From the NCBI GenBank assembly GCA_028687755.1, contig JAQTZL010000003.1, forward strand, positions 1 through 61,803: a DNA stretch of 61,803 nucleotides, written 5' to 3'. A program made the translations under genes and the position numbers. Below are positions 24,599-33,940 of this stretch, one piece after another. Each line of letters begins with the position of its first letter. Position 1 is the stretch's first letter. The notes beneath the pieces were generated by a model, which did no database searches, was not told where the DNA came from, and saw nothing but the letters and a program-made list of their open reading frames with translations. The stretch comes from Candidatus Nanopelagicales bacterium. Lineage in GTDB: Bacteria > Actinomycetota > Actinomycetes > S36-B12.

Positions 24599-26032
24599 AT
24601 GACCATCGCTGACTCAACCCGCGCTGGCAACCCAATTGACCAGATTCGCGCCACCGTGCCGTTTGCGGTCGACAACCTCGAGCGAATCCCGACCAAGCGG
24701 TATTACGACGCTGAATTCTTTGAATGGGAAAAGCAGCACCTGTGGACCCGCACCTGGCAGATGGCCTGCCGTCTAGAAGAAATCCCCAATGTTGGCGACT
24801 TCATGGAATACACGATTATCGACAAGTCGGTCATCGTGGTTCGCGAAAGCGAAACTGAAGTCAAGGCCTTCCAAAACGTCTGCCCGCACCGCGGCAACAC
24901 ATTGGTTCGCGGCACCGGAAATGCAAAGAGCGGTTTCGTGTGCGGCTTCCATGGCTGGTGCTGGAACACCAAAGGCGAGAACACATTTGTCTATCAACCG
25001 CACCTGTTCAGCGAAGCGCTCATGGATCCCAAGAACATTCGCTTGCGTGAAGTGAAATCTGAAATTTGGGGCGGCAACGTCTTCATTAACTTTGATCTCA
25101 ATGCTGCTTCTCTGAAGGAGCGCCTTGATCCGTTCTACACCAACGTTGGCGCATACAACATTGAGCATCAGCGCACCGTGTGGTGGTACGCAGTTGAAGT
25201 ACCAGCGAACTGGAAGGTGGGCGTTGAAGCCTTCATGGAGGGCTACCACGTTCTTCAGACCCACCCTCAGCTCATGCCAAAGAATTCACGTCCAGCCACT
25301 CAGCAATTCGCAGCAACCCAAGGTGGCGGCAGCTCGTTGGCTGCACGTCTTGCCGGAGCTGGCCCAGAAGAAATTGCTAAGGCCACCAACGACTTTTTGA
25401 CGGTGCTTGGTCATGGCATGGATTCCTGGATTCTTGAGAAGGACCTCACTATTGCGGCAGGCATGCGGGCCAATCTCCCTGAAAATGTTGAGGAAGCAAT
25501 TCCTGAATACCGCCGCCAACTCAACGATGCAATCGTTGAATGGAATCGATCACTAGGTATGCCAATTGCCGATCTCAATGCACTTGAAGCCGCGGGCAAT
25601 CGCCCAACAGTGAATCCGTCGTTCCCGAACTACTTCACACTTCCGTACTTCGGTAACTCAACCTCGTACCGCTTCCGCCCGTTGACACCGGACACAATGA
25701 TTTTCGAAATGCGTTCCATGACGCTGTTCCCTGAAGGCGAAGCACCTGAATGTCCGAAGGAGCCAACATGGGTTTCACTCGATGATCCACGGTGGCCAGC
25801 TATTCCTGTTCAAGACTTTGGCAATATTCCAAACATCCAAATCGGTTTGAAAGCGCCAGGTCTTGAATACACGAGCATCTCTCATCAAATCGAAGGTCGC
25901 ATTAGCCGATTCCATCAATTGATTGATGGATATCTCGCAGGTGTTGATGAAGAAACATTGACACGTGCTCATCAATACACATCAGGCCCAATTGACGTGC
26001 CAATCGTTGATATTTGGGCTGACGAAAGCTGA
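24599..26032 (+). CDS. Rieske aromatic-ring-hydroxylating oxygenase, large subunit
   Basis: A 477-aa oxygenase alpha subunit. The Rieske [2Fe-2S] ligands are Cys95/His97 (CPHRG) and Cys115/His118 (CGFHGW). The mononuclear iron histidines are in EGYHVLQTHP (His217, His222). It adds oxygen to a ring or methyl group using electrons from a reductase that is not encoded in this window. The ATG follows GGAGG by 5 bases. It heads an operon with E1 alpha/beta, an acyl-CoA ligase and a flavoprotein. It is longer than KshA or VanA, so I do not assign either. Confidence 0.92.
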   Translation: MTIADSTRAGNPIDQIRATVPFAVDNLERIPTKRYYDAEFFEWEKQHLWTRTWQMACRLEEIPNVGDFMEYTIIDKSVIVVRESETEVKAFQNVCPHRGNTLVRGTGNAKSGFVCGFHGWCWNTKGENTFVYQPHLFSEALMDPKNIRLREVKSEIWGGNVFINFDLNAASLKERLDPFYTNVGAYNIEHQRTVWWYAVEVPANWKVGVEAFMEGYHVLQTHPQLMPKNSRPATQQFAATQGGGSSLAARLAGAGPEEIAKATNDFLTVLGHGMDSWILEKDLTIAAGMRANLPENVEEAIPEYRRQLNDAIVEWNRSLGMPIADLNALEAAGNRPTVNPSFPNYFTLPYFGNSTSYRFRPLTPDTMIFEMRSMTLFPEGEAPECPKEPTWVSLDDPRWPAIPVQDFGNIPNIQIGLKAPGLEYTSISHQIEGRISRFHQLIDGYLAGVDEETLTRAHQYTSGPIDVPIVDIWADES

Positions 26033-26105
26033 TTCGTTTCATAATTTTTGTTCGCTACCTTGCATTCAGCAAGGTACAAGCCGCAAGGCGTGTAGGAGGA
26101 AGTGA

Positions 26106-27080
26106 ATGTCGCTGAGTACTCAGCAGTTGGAAGAAGCGTATGCAGAAATGTTGCGCATCCGTGGGTTCGAAGAGCGCGCGCAGGAGCTCTATGCAAAGTT
26201 GCATTTCAAGGGTTCAACGCACCTTGGCATCGGCCAGGAAGCCGTTGCCGTTGGTACGCGACTTGGGTTGCAAGATGGAGACCTCGTTGCTCCTACCTAT
26301 CGCGGGCACGCTTACGCACTGGCCTGGGGCATGACTTCATTCAGCCTTTTCGCCGAACTTCTTGGCCGCGAAGCTGGAAGTAACCATGGTCGTGGTGGTT
26401 CAAAGCACATGGGTAGCGCTGAACTGGGTGTTATTCCAGGCAACGCAATCGTTGCGGCAAACCTCCCGATCGCTTGCGGCACTGCATTGCGCGCCAAGAT
26501 GGACGGCGACGATGAAGTGACCGTTGTTGTGTTCGGCGATGGTGCAACCAACCAAGCTGCTTTCCACGAAGCGATGAACCTTGCCGCAGTGTGGGATCTT
26601 CCCGTGATCTTCCTATGCGAGAACAACTTGTACTCAGAAATGACGCCAATCAAGGATGCAGTGAAGGTTGACGAACTCAGCATTCGCGCTTCTGCTTATG
26701 GCATGCCAGGTGTTCGTGTTGACGGCATGTCTGTTGGCGCAGTTGCTGATGTTGTTTCGCAAGCGGCTTCTCGTGCACGTGCAGGCCAAGGCCCAACCTT
26801 CATTGAAGCAATGACCTACCGCTACTGCGGCCATATGCCAGGTGACTTGTGTGATTACCGCACGCGTGAAGAAGAAGCAGAGTGGAAGTCCCGCGACGCG
26901 ATTGAAGCATGCGAAGCACTCCTCATTGCTGCAGGAAAGACACCAGCGGAAACCGCAGCAATTCGCGCACAAGTTGAGGCCGATCTCAATGCCGCAGAAG
27001 CAGAAGCACTTGCTTCACCACTACCTGACCCTTCAACGATCAACCGCGGCGCTGCTGCATGGATGGAGACCTCACGATGA
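26106..27080 (+). CDS. TPP-dependent 2-oxoacid dehydrogenase E1, alpha subunit
   Basis: A 324-aa alpha subunit of the pyruvate/acetoin dehydrogenase type. It has GQEAVAVGTRLGL, YRGHAYALAWG, GRGGSKHMG and the TPP/Mg motif VFGDGATNQAAFHEAMN (GDG...N) near residue 145. It decarboxylates a 2-oxoacid or acetoin with the overlapping beta subunit. No E2 acyltransferase or E3 lies nearby. It has an AGGAGG site and is 73 bp after the Rieske gene. The substrate is unknown. Confidence 0.9.
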   Translation: MSLSTQQLEEAYAEMLRIRGFEERAQELYAKLHFKGSTHLGIGQEAVAVGTRLGLQDGDLVAPTYRGHAYALAWGMTSFSLFAELLGREAGSNHGRGGSKHMGSAELGVIPGNAIVAANLPIACGTALRAKMDGDDEVTVVVFGDGATNQAAFHEAMNLAAVWDLPVIFLCENNLYSEMTPIKDAVKVDELSIRASAYGMPGVRVDGMSVGAVADVVSQAASRARAGQGPTFIEAMTYRYCGHMPGDLCDYRTREEEAEWKSRDAIEACEALLIAAGKTPAETAAIRAQVEADLNAAEAEALASPLPDPSTINRGAAAWMETSR

Positions 27081-28063
27081 GCGCGCGCGAACTTCCGTAC
27101 CGCGAGGCAATTCGCGAAGCAATTCAAATTGAAATGCAGCGCGACCCAGATGTATTCATCATGGGCGAAGACATTGGCAGTTACGGCGGCATCTACAAGG
27201 TGACCAAGGGACTATATGAAGAGTTCGGTGCTGAGCGAGTCATGGATACACCAATTTCAGAAGCTGGCTTTGTCGGTGCTGCAATTGGTGCAGCGATGGT
27301 GGGCAAGCGTCCGATCGTCGAATTGATGTTCATGGACTTCTCGCTGGTTGCTGCTGATCAGATTCTCAACCAAGCTGGCAAGCAGCGCTTCATGAGTGGT
27401 GACGACTTCCGTGTGCCAATGACCATCCGCACCCAGCAGGGCGCAGGCGGCGGCGTTGGTGCTCAGCACGGTCAGTCACTTGAAGCACTGTTCATGCACA
27501 TCCCTGGCTTTGCAATTGCCTTGCCATCGACTGCTGCTGACGCAAAGGGCCTGATGGCTACTGCCATTCGCATGGATGATCCAACAATGTTTATTGAGCA
27601 CAAGACTCTTTACGCAGAAAAGGACCCCGTTCCTGAAGGCGAATACCTGATCCCATTTGGTCAGGCTGCAATCCGCACCGAGGGATCAGACATCACGTTG
27701 ATTTCTTACAGCGCTTCAATGTTGCCAACGCTTAAGGCAGCTGAACTGTTGAAGGCCAACCACGGCATCAATGCTGAGGTCATCGACCTTCGCACGATCG
27801 TTCCTGTTGACTGGGCAACATTGACAGCATCGGTGATGAAGACTGGTCACGGCATCGTGATCCACGAAGCTCACCGCCGCGGTGGTGTTGGTGCAGAAAT
27901 TGCAGCGGAACTCACACAGCGCACATGGGGCACTTTGGCTGCACCAATCGCTCGTATCGGTGGTTTGGATATTCCAATTCCGTTCTCTCCATCGTTGGAA
28001 GCGGTCTGGCACATCCAGCCTGAAGACATCGTGAACACCGCTCTTCGCACGTTGAAGAAGTAA
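27077..28063 (+). CDS. TPP-dependent 2-oxoacid dehydrogenase E1, beta subunit
   Basis: A 328-aa beta (transketolase-like) subunit with YREAIREAIQIEMQRDP, GEDIGSYGGIYKVTKGL, the RIRTQQGAGGG-like TIRTQQGAGGGVGAQHGQS loop and HEAHRRGGVGAEIAAEL. Its ATG overlaps the alpha-subunit stop (ATGA), ensuring equal translation. A start six codons upstream is unlikely. With its partner it forms the alpha2beta2 E1. The acyl acceptor must come from elsewhere, because no lipoyl E2 is in the window. Confidence 0.9.
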   Translation: MSARELPYREAIREAIQIEMQRDPDVFIMGEDIGSYGGIYKVTKGLYEEFGAERVMDTPISEAGFVGAAIGAAMVGKRPIVELMFMDFSLVAADQILNQAGKQRFMSGDDFRVPMTIRTQQGAGGGVGAQHGQSLEALFMHIPGFAIALPSTAADAKGLMATAIRMDDPTMFIEHKTLYAEKDPVPEGEYLIPFGQAAIRTEGSDITLISYSASMLPTLKAAELLKANHGINAEVIDLRTIVPVDWATLTASVMKTGHGIVIHEAHRRGGVGAEIAAELTQRTWGTLAAPIARIGGLDIPIPFSPSLEAVWHIQPEDIVNTALRTLKK

Positions 28064-28090
28064 TTCGCCAAACCTTCGAGAACAAGAGAC

Positions 28091-29719
28091 ATGTCAAATA
28101 TCAGTAACGGTTGGGCTACTGGCACTCGCGATTGCGTCACAGCTGCATTTGCGCGTTCATTAGCTGCTGTTCCTGATTCGGTGTTTCTTGATTTCTCCGG
28201 TGAGAGTTACACCTATGCGCACTTTGATCGCCTGAGCTCACACCTAGCTTCATCATTCTTGAAGCTAGGTGTGCAGCCTGGCGAGCGTGTTGCTTCGATG
28301 TTGGATAACAGCGTGCAGGCTGTTGCGACCTGGATTGCAGCGAACAAAATCGGCGCGATTTGGGTGCCGATCAACACTGCGAATAAAGGGGAGTTCCTCC
28401 GTCACCCGCTTGCTGACTGCGGGGCAAAACTCGTTGTTGTTGATGCTCAGTATTTCGAGCGCATCGCGATGGTTGCTGATGGCATTCCTGACGTGTCATT
28501 GGTGTTGGTAAATGGCGAATATTCTGAAACCGCCGCAACGCCATTTGCAGTTCAAGCATTGAGCGATCACTGGGGCGAGTCGGCGACCGTTGAGGTGGTG
28601 GAAAACTCTCCATCGGATATTGGCGCCTTGATGTATACCTCGGGCACAACAGGGCCTTCCAAAGCGTGCATGATGAGTCACAACTATTTGTGCAATATTG
28701 CGCGAGCCGGCTCCAACTTGGTGGCCCTTGAATCTCACGACATTGTGTGGACCCCACTTCCGCTCTTTCACACCAGTGGCTTGCAAGCAATTCTTGGCGC
28801 CATCATCGTTGGCGGCAAGGTTTCTATTTCATTGAAATTCTCAGCGTCAAACTTCTGGGCAGAAATCGAAACCTCGGGCGCAACAGTTGCCAAGATCATG
28901 GCCTCGATGGTTCCAATTCTCATTGCCGCTCCCGAAGATGAAGCAATGAAACGCACGTTTGGGCAAGTGCGTGCTGTTGTCGGCAATCCGTTCACTCCGG
29001 CACAAAAGCAAGCCTTCTACGACCGCTTTGGCGTGAAGTACATTGCTAACAACCAGTACGGCTCAACTGAGGTGTATTGCGGAACGAGCGTGCCGTACCT
29101 GGCTGATACGCCGCAGGGTTCTGCAGGCAAGCGCAATGATGATTTCGATGTGATTGTTCTTGACGATCATGACTGCGAAGTTCCTTATGGAACTCCAGGT
29201 GAGCTGTGTTTTCGCCCAAGTAAGCCAGATGTGATGTTCTCTGGATATTGGCAACAACCTGAAAAGTCAGCTGAAGTGTGGCGCAATCTGTGGATGCACA
29301 CAGGTGACATGGTGCGCATGGACGAAGAGGGATACATCTACTTCACCGATCGTAAAAAAGATTACATGCGCAAGGGTGGAGAGAACATCTCTGGCTTTGA
29401 AATGGAAAAAACCTTCATGGTTCACGATGCCATCGGAGAAGTCTCAGTGCATGCCCTGCCAAGTGAGCTTGGTGAGGATGACATCAAAGTCGTTGTGGTG
29501 TTAGCTGAAGGCGCAAGCCTGACCCATGAAGAGTTATGGCACTGGAGTCGTGAGCGGGTTCCTTCATTTGCAACTCCGCGGTACGTTGAATTCCGCAAAG
29601 AATTGCCAAAAAATGGCGTTGGGCGGGTGCTGAAGTATCAACTGCGCGATGAAGGCGTCACCCCTGCAACCTGGGATGTGCAAACCACAGATTTAGTGAA
29701 GAAACGAGTCACCAAGTAA
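28091..29719 (+). CDS. AMP-forming acyl-CoA ligase (class I adenylate-forming)
   Basis: A 542-aa ligase that activates a carboxylic acid to its CoA thioester with ATP. The P-loop YTSGTTGPSKACMMSH is near residue 180, NNQYGSTE is the A5 motif, MHTGDMVRMDEEGY the A7 region, DRKKDYMRKGGENIS the hinge A8 motif, and PKNGVGRVLKYQLR carries the catalytic Lys. The overall type is like CaiC/crotonobetaine or aryl-acid ligases. It follows E1 beta by 27 bp in the same operon and probably activates the pathway substrate or an intermediate. Confidence 0.9.
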   Translation: MSNISNGWATGTRDCVTAAFARSLAAVPDSVFLDFSGESYTYAHFDRLSSHLASSFLKLGVQPGERVASMLDNSVQAVATWIAANKIGAIWVPINTANKGEFLRHPLADCGAKLVVVDAQYFERIAMVADGIPDVSLVLVNGEYSETAATPFAVQALSDHWGESATVEVVENSPSDIGALMYTSGTTGPSKACMMSHNYLCNIARAGSNLVALESHDIVWTPLPLFHTSGLQAILGAIIVGGKVSISLKFSASNFWAEIETSGATVAKIMASMVPILIAAPEDEAMKRTFGQVRAVVGNPFTPAQKQAFYDRFGVKYIANNQYGSTEVYCGTSVPYLADTPQGSAGKRNDDFDVIVLDDHDCEVPYGTPGELCFRPSKPDVMFSGYWQQPEKSAEVWRNLWMHTGDMVRMDEEGYIYFTDRKKDYMRKGGENISGFEMEKTFMVHDAIGEVSVHALPSELGEDDIKVVVVLAEGASLTHEELWHWSRERVPSFATPRYVEFRKELPKNGVGRVLKYQLRDEGVTPATWDVQTTDLVKKRVTK

Positions 29720-29756
29720 GTCCTCAGTAGTTGAGACCTTGAAAGGGATGTGCCAG

Positions 29757-30092
29757 ATGAGCAAGAGCATGCTGTTGGTCCTAACGAATCCAGTTCCTGG
29801 CAAGGAAGCAGAGTTTGAGGCTTGGTACGAGCAACAGCATGTGCCTGAGGTGCTTGATATACCAGGTTATGTCGCTGCATCGCGATGGAAGAAGAGTCAC
29901 TTGGTGTGGCCAAGTGGTCGTCCGTCAGTTGATCAGTCACGTGCGGCTCTGTACACCGTCGAAGGTGACCTTGAAACAGCGATCAATGCGCTCACCAGTC
30001 GTGTCGCTGATGGCACCATCGTGCTGCCAGATTGCATTGATATTGAATCCATTGGGATTACCCCATATGAATTCATCAGTGAGACAGACTAA
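29757..30092 (+). CDS. Small dimeric alpha/beta-barrel (EthD-like) protein
   Basis: A 111-aa protein with the ferredoxin-like barrel pattern. LLVLTNPVPGKEAEFEAWYEQQHVPEVLDIPGY is the classic YxxxHxPE-type opening, followed by AASRW and ALYTVEG. Such proteins (EthD, muconolactone isomerase, YciI relatives) act as small isomerases or redox helpers in catabolic operons. The ATG at 29757 has AAAGGG 9 bases upstream; the ATG at 29748 lacks spacing. The exact role is unknown. Confidence 0.72.
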   Translation: MSKSMLLVLTNPVPGKEAEFEAWYEQQHVPEVLDIPGYVAASRWKKSHLVWPSGRPSVDQSRAALYTVEGDLETAINALTSRVADGTIVLPDCIDIESIGITPYEFISETD

Positions 30093-30143
30093 AAGCCCAT
30101 TCACACGCTGATAAGGAAAGCGTGCTGGTAGAAATAGGCAGTG

Positions 30144-30159
30144 CTGATCGCTGGATCAG
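30144..30159. promoter_or_regulatory. Small palindrome upstream of the flavoprotein gene
   Basis: A perfect CTGATC-GCTG-GATCAG dyad ends 17 bp before the flavoprotein start. A second hairpin, CACGCT with AGCGTG, lies at 30104-30124. In an operon this could be an RNA processing or attenuating hairpin as well as an operator. Confidence 0.3.
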
Positions 30160-30175
30160 GTAAATGAGGGAAGTC

Positions 30176-31585
30176 ATGTCTCACGAAGAAGATGCAATCG
30201 ACGTCTTGGTTGTTGGCTCTGGCCTTGCTGGATTAACCGCGGCAATTACCGCCCGCCAGTCAGGTGCTGAGCAAGTGCTCATTGCCGAATCTCAGGATGT
30301 TGTCGGTGGATCCACTCGCCTGTGTGACGGCATGATCCTTGGTGCGAACACTCGCCTGCAGCGCAAGCACGGCATTGAAGACTCTGCAAAGAACTTCTTC
30401 AACGAATACATGGCATGGACCCAATGGGAACTCCCGGGTGGATTAATCAAGGCGTTCACCGAAGAGTCTGGGCCAGCAATTGATTGGCTGGAAGAGCAAG
30501 GTGTCGAGTTCCATGATCTTGTGATTTACGGTGGCAGTGAAAACATTCCTCGCGGAGTTGTGGCCAAAGAAAAGGGCCAAGGCATCGTCAATGTGTTGGC
30601 TGCGAAAGCCAAGTCTTTAGGAATTGACATTGCAATTGGACAGCCAGTGAAGTCCCTCATCATTCGCGATGGCGCAGTTGTTGGTGCGATGGTTGGCGAG
30701 GATGAAGTTTTTGCGCGTTCAGTGATCCTTGCTTCAGGTGGCTATGGGGCTAATCCGGAAAAGGTTGCCAAGTGGTGGCCAAATGCAACATCAGCTGGCG
30801 ACTGGCTTTGGTACATGGGTGCCGATGGTGCCCAAGGTGACGCAATCGATTTTGCTGAACAAGCCAATGCACGCATCAGTGGTTTCGATCGTGGTCTTCG
30901 ATTGCCACATCCCAATTTCGTAAATGCACAAGAGCCGTATATTCCAGGTTGGCAGATCATGGTGAACGCACAAGGTTCACGTTTTGTTGATGAGTCGTCT
31001 CCATATGGCGCTGTCGATCGCGCGTTCTCACTGAACGACAACAAGGGTTTCATCATCTTTGATGATCAGGCCCTTCATGTTGATCCTGAAAATGAGATGC
31101 CTGCCTATAAGCAGGTTGTGCCAGCCTTTGGTAAGCGTCGCAGTGCGAGTTGGAACGTGCCGATGATGGAAGAAATGATCGAGAAAGGTGCGATCACCAA
31201 AGCCGACTCCGTTGCGGAACTCGCTCTTGCTCTCAATCTTCCTGTAGAGCAACTCGAGCACACCATCGCGCAATACAACGCTGGAGCTGCTGAAGGCGTT
31301 GACGCATTTGGAAAAGAAGCCAAATTCTTACGCCCGATTGTGCAAGCGCCGTTCTATGGCAAGGAAATCCGCCCAGCAACGATTGCTGCTACTGGCACAG
31401 GCCCGATGATTGATGCCAAGGCGCGCGTGGTCGATCACAATGGTGATCCGATTCCTGGGTTATTTGCCGCAGGTGAAGCAACCGGTGGATTCCTGGGTTA
31501 CGTCTATGCAGGAAGTGGTAACTCACTTGCTGGATGTGCCAGTTTTGGTCGCATCGCTGGAAAGAGCGCTGCCTCAGCCCTTTAG
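30176..31585 (+). CDS. FAD-dependent dehydrogenase of the fumarate reductase/KstD superfamily
   Basis: A 469-aa flavoprotein. The dinucleotide motif VVGSGLAGLTAA is at about residues 12-23, SGGYGANPEKV follows, and FAAGEATGGFLGYVYAGSGNSL near the C-terminus closes the FAD site. Members include fumarate reductases, 3-ketosteroid dehydrogenases, and enone or ring dehydrogenases. The ATG at 30176 has GAGGGA at good spacing. It is the last gene of the Rieske operon. A role in desaturating an alicyclic or ketone intermediate is inference. The end overlaps the convergent CaiB gene by 12 bp. Confidence 0.85.
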   Translation: MSHEEDAIDVLVVGSGLAGLTAAITARQSGAEQVLIAESQDVVGGSTRLCDGMILGANTRLQRKHGIEDSAKNFFNEYMAWTQWELPGGLIKAFTEESGPAIDWLEEQGVEFHDLVIYGGSENIPRGVVAKEKGQGIVNVLAAKAKSLGIDIAIGQPVKSLIIRDGAVVGAMVGEDEVFARSVILASGGYGANPEKVAKWWPNATSAGDWLWYMGADGAQGDAIDFAEQANARISGFDRGLRLPHPNFVNAQEPYIPGWQIMVNAQGSRFVDESSPYGAVDRAFSLNDNKGFIIFDDQALHVDPENEMPAYKQVVPAFGKRRSASWNVPMMEEMIEKGAITKADSVAELALALNLPVEQLEHTIAQYNAGAAEGVDAFGKEAKFLRPIVQAPFYGKEIRPATIAATGTGPMIDAKARVVDHNGDPIPGLFAAGEATGGFLGYVYAGSGNSLAGCASFGRIAGKSAASAL

Positions 31586-32812
31586 TGGTTCAGTGCCAAT
31601 CACATTCTTGGCAAGCAAATCCTCATAATCAGATTCGCTCACGCCAAGTTCACCACGCAAGATTTCTTCATTGTGTTGCCCAAGCATTGGTGCTGGTCGG
31701 CTATGAATCGCGCGGTCAGTTTCGTATGAGAAATGCATAGGGAACGTTGGGAATAAGCGTGGGCCCGAAAGTGGATGATCCAATTCCTGGTAGTACTCGC
31801 GTTCAACAAGTTGCGGCTCAATGTTGTAATCCACAGGTTTGAGCAAGCGCGATGCCGGAATACCCGCGCCCTGTAGCTGAGCGAGCATTTCATCGGCAGT
31901 GTGTGCAAGGGTCCATTGCACAATTGCATCATCAATTGCATCGTGGTGCTCGTGGCGAATGTCAAGCCCTGCTGATGCAAGAGCTGCAAGTGCCGGTGCG
32001 CCAGTGATGGCGATCAGTGCTTCCCATTCTTGATCATTGCGAATGGATAGTGCGATGTAAGTCTTCTCGGCATCTCCAGTGCGATACACGCCCTGTGGAG
32101 CAAAACCAGGTGCGCGGTTGCCGGGGCGAGTTGGGGGGTAACCAAACTGGTCGGCAATCAAAATCGCGCCAGCCATCGCCATGCCGACTTCGCTTTGTGG
32201 CACTTCAATGAGTTGACCAAAACCCGTGCGATCGCGATATTCCAGTGCAGCAATGATTGCAGTTGTTAAGTGCATCGCCACGATGGGATCCATGTAGCCA
32301 CCAGGAGTTTGTGGGCGACTATCTGGATACCCGGTCACTGTCGCAAAGCCAGAGACCTGCTCGAAGACATCGCCCCAACCAACGTAACTTTTCCATGGGC
32401 CTTCATTGCCAAAGCTTGGAGCGCGAACCATGATGATGCCTGGGTTGATGGCTTTGAGGTCTTCATATGAAAGCCCTTGTTTTTCAACCACATGTGAGGC
32501 GTAGTTCTCGATAAAGATGTCGGCACCAGTGCACAGCTGTTTGAGCAATGCACGGCCTTCATCACTTGCGGCATCGAGAGTGATGTCGCGCTTATCAAGG
32601 TTCGTGGCTTGCCAAAGCAATCCGCGATCCATCCAACGATCACCCAGGATTGGTGCAGTGTGGTTTGCGCGCCATACGTCAGGGCGCTGCACACTTTCAA
32701 CCTTGACTACGTCGGCACCTTGAGAAGCAAGGAACATAGTTCCGTAGGGAACAGACCAGAAGTGCGCAAATTCAATCACTCGAATGCCAGCGAATGGCAA
32801 TGGCTGGTTCAT
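31574..32812 (-). CDS. CaiB/BaiF family III CoA-transferase
   Basis: A 412-aa CoA-transferase or racemase-superfamily protein. It has GIRVIEFAHFWSVPYGTMFL and GADVVKVESVQRPD at the N-terminus, LDKRDITLDA, ENYASHVVEKQGL, and a candidate catalytic Asp in GGYMDPIVAMH near residue 180. It would swap CoA between carboxylic acids. It overlaps the next, upstream CaiB gene by 4 bp, so a heteromer is plausible. An in-frame extension upstream lies inside that gene and is rejected. Confidence 0.88.
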   Translation of the reverse strand: MNQPLPFAGIRVIEFAHFWSVPYGTMFLASQGADVVKVESVQRPDVWRANHTAPILGDRWMDRGLLWQATNLDKRDITLDAASDEGRALLKQLCTGADIFIENYASHVVEKQGLSYEDLKAINPGIIMVRAPSFGNEGPWKSYVGWGDVFEQVSGFATVTGYPDSRPQTPGGYMDPIVAMHLTTAIIAALEYRDRTGFGQLIEVPQSEVGMAMAGAILIADQFGYPPTRPGNRAPGFAPQGVYRTGDAEKTYIALSIRNDQEWEALIAITGAPALAALASAGLDIRHEHHDAIDDAIVQWTLAHTADEMLAQLQGAGIPASRLLKPVDYNIEPQLVEREYYQELDHPLSGPRLFPTFPMHFSYETDRAIHSRPAPMLGQHNEEILRGELGVSESDYEDLLAKNVIGTEPLKG

Positions 32813-33897
32813 CGCTGACCTGCCGATGTGCTTTGGCGTGCGGGTGTTACTGATAAGCGCCACGGTGGTCCGGGCACTTGGTACTTCTGGTTTTCGCCGT
32901 CCACTTCATAAAAGAATGGACGTTCCTGCCATTGCGCGAGTGCAAACATTTCTTTGCCTTGGGTGACTGGAATCGTTGGCACGCGCATGCTTTGGCCGAG
33001 CGTCACAAGTTCATTGACTGTTTTGTCCGCAAGGAAGGCATCGACCTTGGCACTGAACTCATCAAGTGGTCCTTCACCGCGATTCATTTCTTGCATGAAT
33101 CCGTAGTAATCCTCAAGGCCGGTCATGCGGCAGGCATCTTCCCACTGCGCTTGTGTCAATGTGTTGATGCCAACCCAACCATCAGCACATCGACGAATAC
33201 CAAAAGGCGAAATCAAAATGCGATCACGTGGCACGCCAAGCTCACCGCGAGCGTCGTAACGCAAGCGGTCGTAACAAAGCATTGAGTGTGTTGCTTCAAA
33301 CTCAGAGAAATCAACGGTGATGGATTGTTGCTGTTGATGTGCAGCGCGATGTGCAGTCAGTGCACCTACTGAAATGTAGGCACCGGTTGCCCATTCATGC
33401 ATCTGGCCGCCAACTTGAACAGGTTCCATCACCACTTCTTTGCGGCTCGTCACCCATCCAGCTGCAGCTTGCACAATCAATGAGGTCGCGGGGCGATCGC
33501 GGTACGGGCCTGTTGATCCCCATGGGGTGACATGCACGATTGCGAGTGGTTGGTTGTTTGGAATCGCGAGATTGAGGGCAGCGAACTCATCAGGCTGCAA
33601 GGTGGTCAAAATGATGTGAGCACTGGCGACAAGGGCGGCAAACTCAACATTTCCAGGTGTTGAGTAATCAATGGCGACACTGCGTTTGCCGGTATTGAGA
33701 AAGTCGAAGACTGCGCCATGGACAGCGGGATCGATTGGAAGCGCGGGGTGCCCTGCGCGAAGGGGATGTCCGTGGTGGTCTTCTACCAAAATGACGTCAG
33801 CGCCAAGATCTGCGAGCAAGAGTCCGGCATAGGGCACGGCAAAATCGGCTGCTCCGCCTACTTCAAGTACGCGAATACCCTCAAGTGCCGTCGACAT
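32809..33897 (-). CDS. CaiB/BaiF family III CoA-transferase, divergent subunit
   Basis: A 362-aa CaiB/BaiF protein. GIRVLEVGGAADFAVPYAGLLL and GADVILVEDHHGHP open it, NTGKRSVAIDYSTPGN is the usual second motif, and VTPWGSTGPYRDRPAT the third. At the place where the catalytic Asp is expected (xxD/EWATG), I read GGQMHEWATGAY, giving Glu instead of Asp. It may therefore be a structural partner of the overlapping downstream paralogue. The ATG at 33897 follows an AAAGG site. Confidence 0.85.
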   Translation of the reverse strand: MSTALEGIRVLEVGGAADFAVPYAGLLLADLGADVILVEDHHGHPLRAGHPALPIDPAVHGAVFDFLNTGKRSVAIDYSTPGNVEFAALVASAHIILTTLQPDEFAALNLAIPNNQPLAIVHVTPWGSTGPYRDRPATSLIVQAAAGWVTSRKEVVMEPVQVGGQMHEWATGAYISVGALTAHRAAHQQQQSITVDFSEFEATHSMLCYDRLRYDARGELGVPRDRILISPFGIRRCADGWVGINTLTQAQWEDACRMTGLEDYYGFMQEMNRGEGPLDEFSAKVDAFLADKTVNELVTLGQSMRVPTIPVTQGKEMFALAQWQERPFFYEVDGENQKYQVPGPPWRLSVTPARQSTSAGQR

Positions 33898-33940
33898 CGC
33901 ACCCAACCTTTCGACATGGATTAGTCTAAAGGGACGATAT

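Noticed and set aside
24773..25264. Antisense frame of 163 codons inside the Rieske gene
   Set aside because: It is a shadow of a strongly coding plus-strand region and shows no motif.
24599..26032. KshA (3-ketosteroid 9alpha-hydroxylase)
   Set aside because: The Rieske and iron motifs are present, but the protein is about 100 residues longer than KshA and no KshB reductase is near. Only the general ring-hydroxylating family is supported.
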